NCBI RefSeq assembly: GCF_000971115.1
Contig: NZ_BBLV01000001.1
Span: 124,001 to 188,000, forward strand
Source of the DNA: Demequina gelatinilytica
GTDB lineage: Bacteria > Actinomycetota > Actinomycetes > Actinomycetales > Demequinaceae
Reading direction: 5' to 3'
Length of the DNA stretch: 64,000 nucleotides
The notes below the pieces were generated by a model that did no database searches, was not told the DNA's origin, and saw only the letters and a list, made by a program, of their open reading frames with translations. A program made the translations under genes and the position numbers. This document shows positions 17,624 through 35,598 of the stretch, piece after piece (within the stretch, counting starts at the first letter, position 1; each line of letters starts with the position of its first letter).

Positions 17624-18028
17624 ATGGCCGGCATCCCCGGAGGCGACGCCCTCCACGCGCTCGTGTTCGCCGTGATGGAGCATGGCATGCGCTCCCTGAC
17701 CACCCCCCAGGGCCTCGCGGTCTCCCTGGTGCAGGAGAGCGGCACTGGCGACCGCACCATCACCACCTTCACCGGTGTGGGCGCGCAGGCGGCGGTCAAG
17801 GCCGCCCGCACCAAGGCGGAGTCGAGCACCGCCGAACGTCTCGCGATCGTGTGGGACGGGCGTCTCACCAGCAAGGAGGGCGACGAGACCGCGGTCATGG
17901 TCCTCGCCCACGAGCGCGGCCAGCCGGCGACGCTGATCTTCGCGCAGCGCTACGCGGCGAAGGGCACGGAGGTCGAGACGGTCGGGCGCCCCGGCTACGT
18001 GGGCGATCGCGCCCCGCTGCTCGGCTGA
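17624..18028 (+). CDS. conserved-looking small protein of unknown function
   Basis: A 134-residue soluble protein with no signal or membrane segment. I do not recognise a family. It mixes short strands and helices (MEHGMRSLTTPQGLAVSLVQ, AERLAIVWDGRLTSKEGDETAVMVLAHERG, ATLIFAQRYAAKG) and has no cysteine. The frame shows normal high-GC third positions. It starts 3 nt after the dehydrogenase stop, so it is very likely cotranscribed and may act with that enzyme. Confidence 0.75.
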   Translation: MAGIPGGDALHALVFAVMEHGMRSLTTPQGLAVSLVQESGTGDRTITTFTGVGAQAAVKAARTKAESSTAERLAIVWDGRLTSKEGDETAVMVLAHERGQPATLIFAQRYAAKGTEVETVGRPGYVGDRAPLLG

Positions 18029-18082
18029 GCCTCCCTCCCCCCGCCGGCCGGGCGGCGCATCACCCCCGTGCGCACCACCCCC

Positions 18083-18143
18083 TTGCGCATCGCGCCGCGC
18101 GGCCTTACATTTCGAATGTGGTTGATACAACGAATCTCGAAAT
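18083..18143 (+). promoter_or_regulatory. arsR promoter with a two-tier dyad operator
   Basis: A -35-like TTGCGC (18083-18088) and -10-like TTACAT (18105-18110) are 16 bp apart, and a GTG lies 7 nt after the -10. Two inverted repeats share the same centre (base 18126): inner GTTG-ATA-CAAC (18121-18131) and outer ATTTCGA (18109-18115) with TCGAAAT (18137-18143). The dyad covers the start site and is the probable autoregulatory ArsR site. Confidence 0.6.
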
Positions 18144-18446
18144 GACGACGCGGGACGCTGCGCCCGAGCTCTCCGCCGAGTCCGCCACGGTGCTCGCCGC
18201 GGTCGCGGACCCGCTGCGCCACGGCATCGTCCGCTACCTCGCCGCGCAGGGGGAGCAGTGCGTGTGCGACCTCCAGTCCGCCTTCCCCGTGAAGATGAAC
18301 CTGCTCAGCTACCACCTCAAGACCCTGCGCGAGGCAGGGCTGCTGGTGTCCGACAAGCGCGGGCGATGGGTCCACTACAGCGTCGCGCCGGATGCCGCCG
18401 CGCGCCTCTCCCGTGCGCTGCCCCTCACCCTCCTCGGGAACCCGTC

Positions 18447-18450
<4 letters not shown>
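18118..18450 (+). CDS. ArsR/SmtB-family metalloregulator
   Basis: Small winged-helix repressor of about 110 residues (102 from the alternative ATG at 18142). LAAVADPLRHGIVRYLAAQGEQCVCDL has the alpha-3 CVCDL metal-binding motif of arsenic/antimony-sensing ArsR proteins. The recognition region MNLLSYHLKTLREAGLLVSDKRGRWVHYSV follows. I prefer the GTG at 18118 because it lies 7 nt after a -10 box, as expected for a leaderless message; neither start has a Shine-Dalgarno. The stop overlaps the permease start by 4 nt, so regulator and efflux pump are coupled. Confidence 0.86.
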
Positions 18451-19565
<1,115 letters not shown>

Positions 19566-19574
19566 CGCCGCAGA

Positions 19575-19626
19575 CGCTCAGCGTCCACCCGGGGCACGGA
19601 ACCGTGCCCCGGGTGGACGCTGAGCG
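19575..19626. terminator. 25-bp perfect-stem bidirectional terminator
   Basis: Bases 19575-19599 are exactly complementary to 19602-19626 across AA. The dyad fills the 77-bp gap between the convergent permease and etfA genes. In practice the inner pairs would open to form a loop. Confidence 0.85.
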
Positions 19627-19642
19627 GTACGGCGGGCCGGGC

Positions 19643-20596
19643 CTAGCCGGCGCGGTGCTCGTGGATGCGCGCGATCGCCTGCGGGAGCACATCGCCCAGG
19701 TCGCCCACCACGCCGAAGTCCGCGATCTCGAAGATCGGGGCGTCCGGGTCGATGTTGACGGCGACGACGGTGCCCGAGGCCTGCATGCCGCCACGGTGGT
19801 GCACCGCACCGGAGATGCCGCACGCGACGTACAGCGCGGGCGTCACCGTGGTGCCGGTCTGACCGACCATGTGCTCGTGGGAGATCCAGCCCTCGTCCGT
19901 CGCGTCGCGGGACGCACCCACGGCGCCGCCCAGGACGTCGGCGAGCTCGCGCACCAGCGTGTAGTCGCCGTTGGTGCCGCGGCCTCCCGACACGACCACG
20001 GGCGCCTCCGCGAGCGGGACGCCCTCGGGCGCAGGCACGGGCTCGATCGCGACGATCGCCTCCCGCGTCTCGGGAAGCTCCGCCCCGACCTCGACCAGGG
20101 TGGCGGCCCCCGGGGTCTCCCCCGCGATCGCCTGCGTGGTGTTGGGCCGCACGGCCACGATCGCGCGCTCCGCGGCGATGCGCGTGCGCACGTTCCACGT
20201 GGCCGCGAACACGGTCTGCAGGGTCTCGACATGGCCGTCGACCAGCTCGGCGCCCGCGGCGTCGACCACCACGCCCGCACCGGTGGCGAGCGCGAGCCGC
20301 GTCGCTACCTCCTTGTTGACGAACGTCGACACCATGACCACCACGGCGGCATCCTGCGTGGCCGCGCCCAGGGCCGCGGCCGCCGCGGCCGGCACGCGGG
20401 CATCGTCCCCGGCGGGGACCACGCGCACCTCCTCCGCGCCGTAGACGCCGAGCCGCGCGAGCTCGGCAGGCTCCGGCGCGGCTCCGATCCACACCGCGAC
20501 GGGCGTGCCGAGCGTGCGCGCGAGCGTGAGCGCCTCGAACGTGGGCTGGGTGACCTCGCCGGAGCGGGTCTCGACCAGGACGGCGACGGTGCTCAT
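19643..20596 (-). CDS. etfA: electron transfer flavoprotein alpha subunit
   Basis: FAD-binding subunit of 317 residues that passes electrons from acyl-CoA and other dehydrogenases. The C-terminal FAD domain shows VVSGGRGTNGD, LGGAVGASRDATDEGW, HMVGQTGTTVTPALYVACGISGAVHH and AVNIDPDAPIFEIADFGVVGD, all family hallmarks. The start overlaps the etfB stop by 4 nt. Confidence 0.95.
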   Translation of the reverse strand: MSTVAVLVETRSGEVTQPTFEALTLARTLGTPVAVWIGAAPEPAELARLGVYGAEEVRVVPAGDDARVPAAAAAALGAATQDAAVVVMVSTFVNKEVATRLALATGAGVVVDAAGAELVDGHVETLQTVFAATWNVRTRIAAERAIVAVRPNTTQAIAGETPGAATLVEVGAELPETREAIVAIEPVPAPEGVPLAEAPVVVSGGRGTNGDYTLVRELADVLGGAVGASRDATDEGWISHEHMVGQTGTTVTPALYVACGISGAVHHRGGMQASGTVVAVNIDPDAPIFEIADFGVVGDLGDVLPQAIARIHEHRAG

Positions 20597-21381
20597 GCGA
20601 GCCCCCTCTCGATCAGGAAGTCGGCGAGCTGGGTGCCCGCGTCGCCGGTGTCGGTCACCTTGACGCGGTTCTCGCGCGGCGGCCGCGGCGAGGCGTCGAC
20701 CACGACGGTGCGCGCGGCGCCCGCGCCGACCGCCTCCGCGGGGATGCCCAGGTCCGCGAGGGTCCAGGTGGTCACGGGCTTGCTGCGCGCGGCCATGATG
20801 AGCTTGAAGTTGGGGTAGCGCGGCTTGTTCGCCTCGTCCGTGACGGAGACGACGGCGGGCAGCGGCGCGGCGACCGTCTCGTGCGCGTCGGGCAGGTGAC
20901 GGACGATGGTGGCGGCGCCGTCCTCGACCGTGAGGCCCGAGGCGAGCGTCAGCTGCGACCAGTCGAGCTCTGCCGCGAGCGCGGTCGGCAGCATCGAGGT
21001 GAGGCCGTCGAGCGCCGCCATGCCGGTCACCACCAGGTCGAGCGGCGCCTCGTCGTGGACCTTGCGCACCGCGGCGGCGATCACCTTCGCGGTCCCGAAG
21101 ACGTCGGAGCCCGCGATCGCCGCATCCGAGACGTGGATCGCGTGGTCGACACCCAGCTGGAGCGCCTTGCGCACCGCCGCGACGGCATCGTCCCCGCCGA
21201 CGGTGAGGGCGTAGACCTCGCCCTCCCCCGCGGCCTCCTTGAGCTGGAGGGCGGCCTCGACCGCGTTCTCATCGAGCTCGTTCATGGTCCCGTCGTCCCC
21301 CGTGCGGGTCACCGCGCCCTCCGTGAAGGAGCGCTGCGACTGCAGGTCGGGGACGAACTTCACCGTCACCAGGATGCGCAT
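20593..21381 (-). CDS. etfB: electron transfer flavoprotein beta subunit
   Basis: Beta subunit of 262 residues. The start MRILVTVKFVPD is typical, MNELDENAVEAALQLKEA precedes an ALTVGGDDAVAAVRKALQLGVDHAIHV segment, and DLVVTGMAALDGLTSMLPTALAAELDW matches the AMP/adenine-binding fold. First gene of etfBA. Divergent from glgX with 99 bp between the starts. Confidence 0.95.
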   Translation of the reverse strand: MRILVTVKFVPDLQSQRSFTEGAVTRTGDDGTMNELDENAVEAALQLKEAAGEGEVYALTVGGDDAVAAVRKALQLGVDHAIHVSDAAIAGSDVFGTAKVIAAAVRKVHDEAPLDLVVTGMAALDGLTSMLPTALAAELDWSQLTLASGLTVEDGAATIVRHLPDAHETVAAPLPAVVSVTDEANKPRYPNFKLIMAARSKPVTTWTLADLGIPAEAVGAGAARTVVVDASPRPPRENRVKVTDTGDAGTQLADFLIERGLA

Positions 21382-21450
21382 ACGGGACAGCGTAGCGGTG
21401 GACGACGCACCCGCTAGATGCGCCGACGTGCCCCCTCCGGCGGAATGTCC

Positions 21451-21464
21451 TGCGAACGTTCACA
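21451..21464. promoter_or_regulatory. LacI-type box upstream of glgX
   Basis: TGCGAACGTTCACA is a 14-bp palindrome with one mismatched pair and the central CG of LacI-family operators. It lies 17 bp before the glgX start. The box read on the other strand (TGTGAACGTTCGCA) matches 12 of 14 positions of the box at 37695-37708. Confidence 0.65.
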
Positions 21465-21480
21465 GTTGTCGGATAACAAT

Positions 21481-31143
<9,663 letters not shown>

Positions 31144-31259
31144 GCTTCCTTCCCTGAGAGATCAACGCTGATCTGCCGTCGGCGGGGACCGACGCGCCCG
31201 AGCTGCGGTGCCGGGCGCACGCATCTGTGGGTGCCGCGTCGGCGCGGCCCTGGGGATGC

Positions 31260-31273
31260 TGTGAGCGGTCCCA
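31260..31273. promoter_or_regulatory. LacI-type box upstream of the second galactanase gene
   Basis: TGTGAGCGGTCCCA matches 13 of 14 positions of the box before the GH42 gene read on the same strand (TGTGAACGGTCCCA). It lies 116 bp upstream of the galactanase start. The 415-bp gap around it also holds the dyads listed next and no gene that I can see. Confidence 0.68.
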
Positions 31274-31280
31274 ATGTTAT

Positions 31281-31322
31281 CGTCACCATCTGTGACGCAC
31301 CACACACCGTCACGATCGTGAC
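31281..31322. promoter_or_regulatory. two tandem GTCAC/GTGAC dyads
   Basis: CGTCAC-catct-GTGACG (31281-31297) and the perfect 14-bp palindrome GTCACGATCGTGAC (31309-31322) have centres about 26 bp apart. They look like a second class of operator upstream of the galactanase gene. A CRP-like or other dimeric regulator is possible. Confidence 0.5.
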
Positions 31323-31402
31323 CGTTCCGTTACCGGTCCCAGCGCACCCTCCCCCACCGCAGTGGTAGATCGCTGTCGGTTTGCGCCGATCGGTGCATCA
31401 CA

Positions 31403-31448
31403 GTGGTTGCTGGTGGTCGGGGACGTCTCGAGTGCGACCACCAACCAC
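31403..31448. terminator. long imperfect hairpin between permease and galactanase genes
   Basis: TGGTGGTCG (31411-31419) pairs with CGACCACCA (31435-31443). After a 3-nt bulge, GTGGT pairs with ACCAC. This may be a second terminator behind the permease gene or a structured leader element. Confidence 0.45.
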
Positions 31449-31501
31449 CGCTGCGCCGCGGCGATCCTCGAGAGGCGGCCGATGCGGGGAGCCCGCCGAC
31501 G

Positions 31502-31541
31502 CAGAGAGGCCCGGGGCGGTCTCCCACCCCGGGCCCCTCTC
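31502..31541. terminator. terminator of the sugar transporter operon
   Basis: A 9-bp stem GGCCCGGGG/CCCCGGGCC (31507-31515 with 31526-31534) is extended by AGAGA/TCTCT after a 2-nt bulge. It starts 17 nt past the stop of the last permease gene. Confidence 0.7.
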
Positions 31542-31558
31542 TGGAAGGAGAGCCTGGA

Positions 31559-32455
31559 TCAGCCCTTGACGGAACCGGCCGTGAGGCCTCCCACGATGTA
31601 GCGCTGGAGCGCCAGGAACAGCACCAGCACCGGCAGCGCCGCGATCACGGTGCCGGCCGAGAAGATGCCCCAGCGCGCGGTCAGCTGATCGGACACCCAC
31701 TGGTACATGCCGACCGCGAGCGTCCAGTTCTCGGAGGACACCAGGATGATCCTCGCGAGGATGAAGTCGCCGAACGCCGAGACGAAGGCGAGCAGGCCCA
31801 CGACCGCGAGCACGGGGCGCACGAGCGGCATGATCATGCCCCAGAAGATCTGGGAGTGGCTCGCGCCGTCGATCTTGGCGGCCTCGTCCATCTCCTGCGG
31901 GATCGAGTTGAAGAAGCCGTACATGAGGAACGTGTTCGAGCCGAGCGCGGTGCCCAGGTACACGCAGATGAGCGCGATCTTGGAGTTGATGCCGAGCGCA
32001 GGGATCACCTCGCCCAGCGAGATGAGCAGCAGGAACACCGCCACGAACGCGACGGTCTGCGGGAACATCTGCAGGATCAGCAGACCGGTCAGCGAGGACC
32101 GGCGGCCCTGGAAGCGGAACCGCGAGAACGCGTACGCGGCGGCCGCGCCCATGAGCACCGCGCCGATCGCGGCGGAGAGGCCGATGAACAGCGTGTTGCC
32201 CACCCAGGTCCAGAACAGCGTGTCGTTGAGGTTCTGGTAGTTCTCGAAGCTGATCGAGCCGAACAGGCGCTGCGTGCCCGCGAGGCTGCCGCGCTCGTCG
32301 AGCGAGGCGGAGAGCACGAAGACGAGCGGGAACGCCGCGTAGAAGATGATGAGCGCGGCGAGCGGGTACTTCCAGCCGACCTCGAGCCACCAGCGCGAGC
32401 GGCGGGTGTGCTGGAACCGGTTCGACGTGCCCGTGGTGGGAGCGGTGGTGGCCAT
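31559..32455 (-). CDS. sugar ABC transporter permease (MalG/GanQ type)
   Basis: Inner-membrane permease of 298 residues with about six helices. The EAA loop reads QEMDEAAKIDGASHSQIFWGMIMPLVRP, and the C-terminus GLTAGSVKG is typical of MalG-class proteins. The ATG at 32455 shares one base with the preceding stop (TGATG). It pairs with the MalF-type permease to import an oligosaccharide. Next to galactanases and GH42, galacto-oligosaccharide is the likeliest cargo; maltodextrin is the alternative. No ATPase is encoded nearby, so a shared MsmK-type subunit is probably used. Confidence 0.88.
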   Translation of the reverse strand: MATTAPTTGTSNRFQHTRRSRWWLEVGWKYPLAALIIFYAAFPLVFVLSASLDERGSLAGTQRLFGSISFENYQNLNDTLFWTWVGNTLFIGLSAAIGAVLMGAAAAYAFSRFRFQGRRSSLTGLLILQMFPQTVAFVAVFLLLISLGEVIPALGINSKIALICVYLGTALGSNTFLMYGFFNSIPQEMDEAAKIDGASHSQIFWGMIMPLVRPVLAVVGLLAFVSAFGDFILARIILVSSENWTLAVGMYQWVSDQLTARWGIFSAGTVIAALPVLVLFLALQRYIVGGLTAGSVKG

Positions 32456-34059
32456 CAGAACTCCTCGAGCTTCTTGGTCTGGCGGAAGGCGAGCGCGGAG
32501 ACGAGGCCCACCACGACGAACACGACGATCGACAACGCGGCCGCGAGGCCGTAGTCGGCGCGACCACCGGCGACTCCGGAGATCTGGTAGATCGCGGAGA
32601 TGAGGATGTCCGTCGAGCCCAACGGCACGCTCGTATCCTCGAATCTGGGCCCACCGTTGGTGAGCATGTAGATGATCGTGAAGTTGTTGAAGTTGAAGGC
32701 GAAGGACGCGATCGCGAGCGGCGCGGTCGAGACCAGCAGCAGCGGGAACGTGATCGACCGGAACTGGCGCCAGCGCCCCGCGCCGTCGATCTTCGCGGCC
32801 TCGGTGGTCTCCGAGGGCAGCGACTGGAGCGCGCCGGTGCACACGAGGAACCAGTACGGGTAGCTCAGCCACAGGTTGACGAAGAGGATCGAGAACCGCG
32901 CGAGCCACGGGTCGCCCAGCCAGTTGATGTCGGCCCCGAAGAAGAACCACTTGTTGATGATGCCGAACTCGGGGTTGAGCATGCCTCGCCACAGCAGCGC
33001 CGTGAGGAACGCGGGGAAGGCGTACGGGAGGATGAAGAGCGTGCGCAGCGTCTTCTTGCCGCGGATGCGGTCGTCGTTGAAGACCAGCGCGAAGAACAGC
33101 CCGAGCAGGAAGCTGCTCGCGACGGTGAGGATCGCGAACGCGAACGTCCAGGCCGTGACCTTGAGCAGCGGCTTGGAGTACTCGGGATCGGTGACGGCCT
33201 TGGTGAAGTTCTCGAAGCCGACGTTGACGTACCAGCCGGCCGGCAGCGTCGATCCGTCGTCACCCACGAACGTGCCGCGGTCGTTGGGCGTGTACACCAC
33301 GCCCGAGTCCACATCGGTGAGGGTGTCCGCCTCCTCGTCCCACACCAGGGACGAGCGGTAGACCTTGGCGGTCGAGCCCTCGCGCGTGCGCAGCGAGCCG
33401 TCGTCCGCCTCGTCGGACACCGGGACGCGGAGGTCGGTGACCTCCTGCGCGAGCGCCTGGTCCGACAGCAGCTCGTTGACCTTGACGATCTCCCAGCCGT
33501 CGACCTCGGTGGGACGGCCCGAGTCGTCGACGGAGCCGTCGACCTCGGCGAGGGGCTCCTCGGACGTGCCGACCTCGACCACGCCGTCCTCGCTGATCGC
33601 GAAGCCGATGGTGTCGCCGTCGCGCACCACCGCGAGCGGGTAGGACGGCGAGCCGTCGACCTCGCGCTCGGCCTGGATCAGCGCGGCGTCGATCGCCTGC
33701 GCCTTGCTGACGTTGTGGCCCGCACCGTAGTTGGTGGTCGCCACATACGCCGTGTAGATCATCGTGAAGACCTGGAAGACCAGGAGGAACACGAGCCCGG
33801 GGTAGATGTACTTGAGCGGCAGCATGCGCCGCGAGAAGTAGACCCAGTCCGCCACGACGAGCAGGACGATCGAGGCACCGAGGATCACCCAGGCCTGGGC
33901 GTTCCAGGCCGACATGATCGCGCTCACGCCGAAGGCGTTCACGATCATCATGACCAGGAGCTTCGCGACGAAGCCCCATCCCAGTCCTGTCCAGCGCCGC
34001 GAGTGCGATTCCGTGCCCTTGCCCGTGCTCGGCGCCGGCGCGGTGGTCTCCGTCGACAT
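32455..34059 (-). CDS. sugar ABC transporter permease (MalF/GanP type) with large external domain
   Basis: Permease of 534 residues, long for the class. After three helices comes a hydrophilic insert of about 190 residues (roughly 110-300), in the position of the MalF P2 domain that contacts the binding protein. The remaining helices contain the EAA loop SETTEAAKIDGAGRWRQFRSITFPLL, and NGGPRFEDTSVPLGSTDIL precedes the last helix. The end KLEEF is typical. Preceded by strong hairpins in the malE-malF gap, which may lower its expression relative to the binding protein. Confidence 0.9.
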   Translation of the reverse strand: MSTETTAPAPSTGKGTESHSRRWTGLGWGFVAKLLVMMIVNAFGVSAIMSAWNAQAWVILGASIVLLVVADWVYFSRRMLPLKYIYPGLVFLLVFQVFTMIYTAYVATTNYGAGHNVSKAQAIDAALIQAEREVDGSPSYPLAVVRDGDTIGFAISEDGVVEVGTSEEPLAEVDGSVDDSGRPTEVDGWEIVKVNELLSDQALAQEVTDLRVPVSDEADDGSLRTREGSTAKVYRSSLVWDEEADTLTDVDSGVVYTPNDRGTFVGDDGSTLPAGWYVNVGFENFTKAVTDPEYSKPLLKVTAWTFAFAILTVASSFLLGLFFALVFNDDRIRGKKTLRTLFILPYAFPAFLTALLWRGMLNPEFGIINKWFFFGADINWLGDPWLARFSILFVNLWLSYPYWFLVCTGALQSLPSETTEAAKIDGAGRWRQFRSITFPLLLVSTAPLAIASFAFNFNNFTIIYMLTNGGPRFEDTSVPLGSTDILISAIYQISGVAGGRADYGLAAALSIVVFVVVGLVSALAFRQTKKLEEF

Positions 34060-34092
34060 CAGTTCTCCTGCTCCCGTCTGGGTGGTGATGCT

Positions 34093-34142
34093 CCGGCGGT
34101 GTCCGCCGGGGTGGGGTGGGGCGCCGCGCGCCCCACCCCACC
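34093..34142 (-). promoter_or_regulatory. intercistronic hairpins between binding protein and permease genes
   Basis: A perfect 15-bp stem with a 3-nt loop CGC (34110-34124 with 34128-34142) begins 16 nt after the binding-protein stop. A second 7-bp hairpin CCGGCGG-TGT-CCGCCGG (34093-34109) follows at once. Placed inside an operon, they probably protect the upstream message from decay or partly terminate it, giving more binding protein than permease. Confidence 0.65.
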
Positions 34143-34158
34143 GAGGTGGGTGGACCCC

Positions 34159-35433
34159 TTAGCCCGCGAGGGCCGCGGTCAGGTCCGTGATCATCTTGTT
34201 CCAGGTGTCGACCGGGTCGGCACCCTTGATGATCTTCGCCTCAGCGGCGTTCCAGAAGTCCCACACCGAGCCCATCTCCGGGATCGAGGGCATCGGGACG
34301 CCCTGCTCGGCCGAGGCCTGGAAGCCCGCGATCGCGTCCGGGAACGGAGCCGACGCGGTGTCGACGCCCTCGAACGCGGGGAGGCGCGGGTCGGCGTCGT
34401 AGAGCGCCTGCATGGCGTCCGGCGTCGCGATGTAGTTGGTGAGGAACTGGTTCGCGAGCAGCGCGTTCGCCGACTGCGACGAGACGTAGAAGCCCTGGAC
34501 GCCCACGAACGGAGCGGCAGGCTCGCCACCGGCCGACGGCACCGCGTTGACGGTGAAGTTCACGTCGGCGAAGTCGCCGAGCGCCCACGGGCCCGCCACG
34601 GTGTACGCGCAGTCGCCCGAGTTGAAGAGCTCGTTGTTGATCGCGTAGTCGATGGTGGTCGACAGGTGGCCGGCACCCTTCTCGCCGTTCTCCGACAGCC
34701 AGGTCGCGAAGGCCTCGCCGGCGTCGCCGCCCATGCCCACCTCGTTGGTGTAGGAGCCGCCCTCCTGGACGAACACCGGGGCGCCGAACGAGGTCTGGAA
34801 CGGGTACATGGTGTAGCCGTCACCGGTCTCGCCGTTGACGTTGATGCAGAACGGGTACTTCGCGCCGGACTCCTCGCCCGCGGCGATCATGTCGTCCCAC
34901 GTGGCCGGGGCCTCGGTGCCCACGAGGTCGGTGTTCTGGATGAGCGCGACGGCCTCGGTCGAGTACGGCATGCCGTAGACCTGGCCGTCGTAGGTCATCG
35001 CGTCGACGGCGACCTGCGAGAAGCTCGAGGCGTTCGCGCCGAGGTCGACCGTGTTGACCACGCCGTCCGTGACGAGCGCGCCCAGCCAGTCGTGCGCACC
35101 GATGGTGATGTCCGGGCCCTCGCCGGTGGGGACCTGGGCGAGGAAGTCCGCACGGATGTCCTCGAAGTTCTTCTCGACGAGCTCGACGGTCGCGCCGGTC
35201 TCCTCCTCGAACGTGGCCGCGGCGGCCTCGATCGCGGGCTTGCGGTTCGCGTCGGTCCAGATGGTCAGGGTCTGGCCCGTCGCGTCGATCGCGTCCGAGG
35301 TCTCCGACGCCGACGTGGTGGGCTCGGGCGACATCGACTCGTCGGTGCCCTCCTCATCACCCGACGTGGAGCACGCCGCGAGCAGCGCGACCGACGTCAC
35401 CAGGACGGCGGCCTTTCCGATGGTCTTACGCAT
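34159..35433 (-). CDS. sugar ABC transporter substrate-binding lipoprotein
   Basis: Extracytoplasmic binding protein of 424 residues. The lipoprotein signal MRKTIGKAAVLVTSVALLAAC has lipobox LAAC, then an acidic Ser/Thr/Glu-rich linker to about residue 55. The mature fold begins TLTIWTDANRKPAIEAAAATFEEETG and resembles MalE/GanS-type family 1 binding proteins (PDITIGAHDWLGALVTDGVV, YTVAGPWALGDF). The start at 35433 was chosen over an upstream ATG because GGAAGGAAG precedes it and the signal peptide begins there. First gene of the transporter operon. Arabinogalactan or galacto-oligosaccharide binding is inferred from context. Confidence 0.88.
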   Translation of the reverse strand: MRKTIGKAAVLVTSVALLAACSTSGDEEGTDESMSPEPTTSASETSDAIDATGQTLTIWTDANRKPAIEAAAATFEEETGATVELVEKNFEDIRADFLAQVPTGEGPDITIGAHDWLGALVTDGVVNTVDLGANASSFSQVAVDAMTYDGQVYGMPYSTEAVALIQNTDLVGTEAPATWDDMIAAGEESGAKYPFCINVNGETGDGYTMYPFQTSFGAPVFVQEGGSYTNEVGMGGDAGEAFATWLSENGEKGAGHLSTTIDYAINNELFNSGDCAYTVAGPWALGDFADVNFTVNAVPSAGGEPAAPFVGVQGFYVSSQSANALLANQFLTNYIATPDAMQALYDADPRLPAFEGVDTASAPFPDAIAGFQASAEQGVPMPSIPEMGSVWDFWNAAEAKIIKGADPVDTWNKMITDLTAALAG

Positions 35434-35566
35434 GGTTACTTCCTTCCAGAGTGGAGCCACATTGCGCGCCTCTGGTGAGATCGCGTCTCTGCGACAGGTT
35501 ACTTCCGATGCAGTGCCCCCGGCCGGGGATACCAGGTCTTCAGTTGGGTTCGAGCGGTCTGGGCTC

Positions 35567-35588
35567 GGGCCCGGCGCAGTCCGGGCCC
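35567..35588. terminator. hairpin downstream of the GH42 gene
   Basis: GGGCCCGG (35567-35574) pairs with CCGGGCCC (35581-35588) around CGCAGT, 10 nt past the stop. It separates the GH42 gene from the transporter operon, which must have its own promoter in the remaining 133 bp. No clear LacI-type box was found there. Confidence 0.6.
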
Positions 35589-35598
35589 TCCCCTGCGG

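Noticed and set aside
31317-31330. Second GTGACCGTTC box before galactanase 2
   Set aside because: Matches the consensus at 9 of 14 positions and overlaps the GTCAC/GTGAC dyad, so it cannot be separated from that signal.
31559-35433. Firm naming of the transporter as MalEFG
   Set aside because: Sequence class is shared by maltose and arabinogalactan-oligomer importers. The adjoining GH53 and GH42 genes favour galacto-oligosaccharide, so no symbol was given.
35548-35561. Possible LacI-type box upstream of the binding-protein gene (GAGCGGTC core)
   Set aside because: Only the inner eight bases resemble the shared box and the TGTG/CACA ends are missing, so it was not counted in the regulon.
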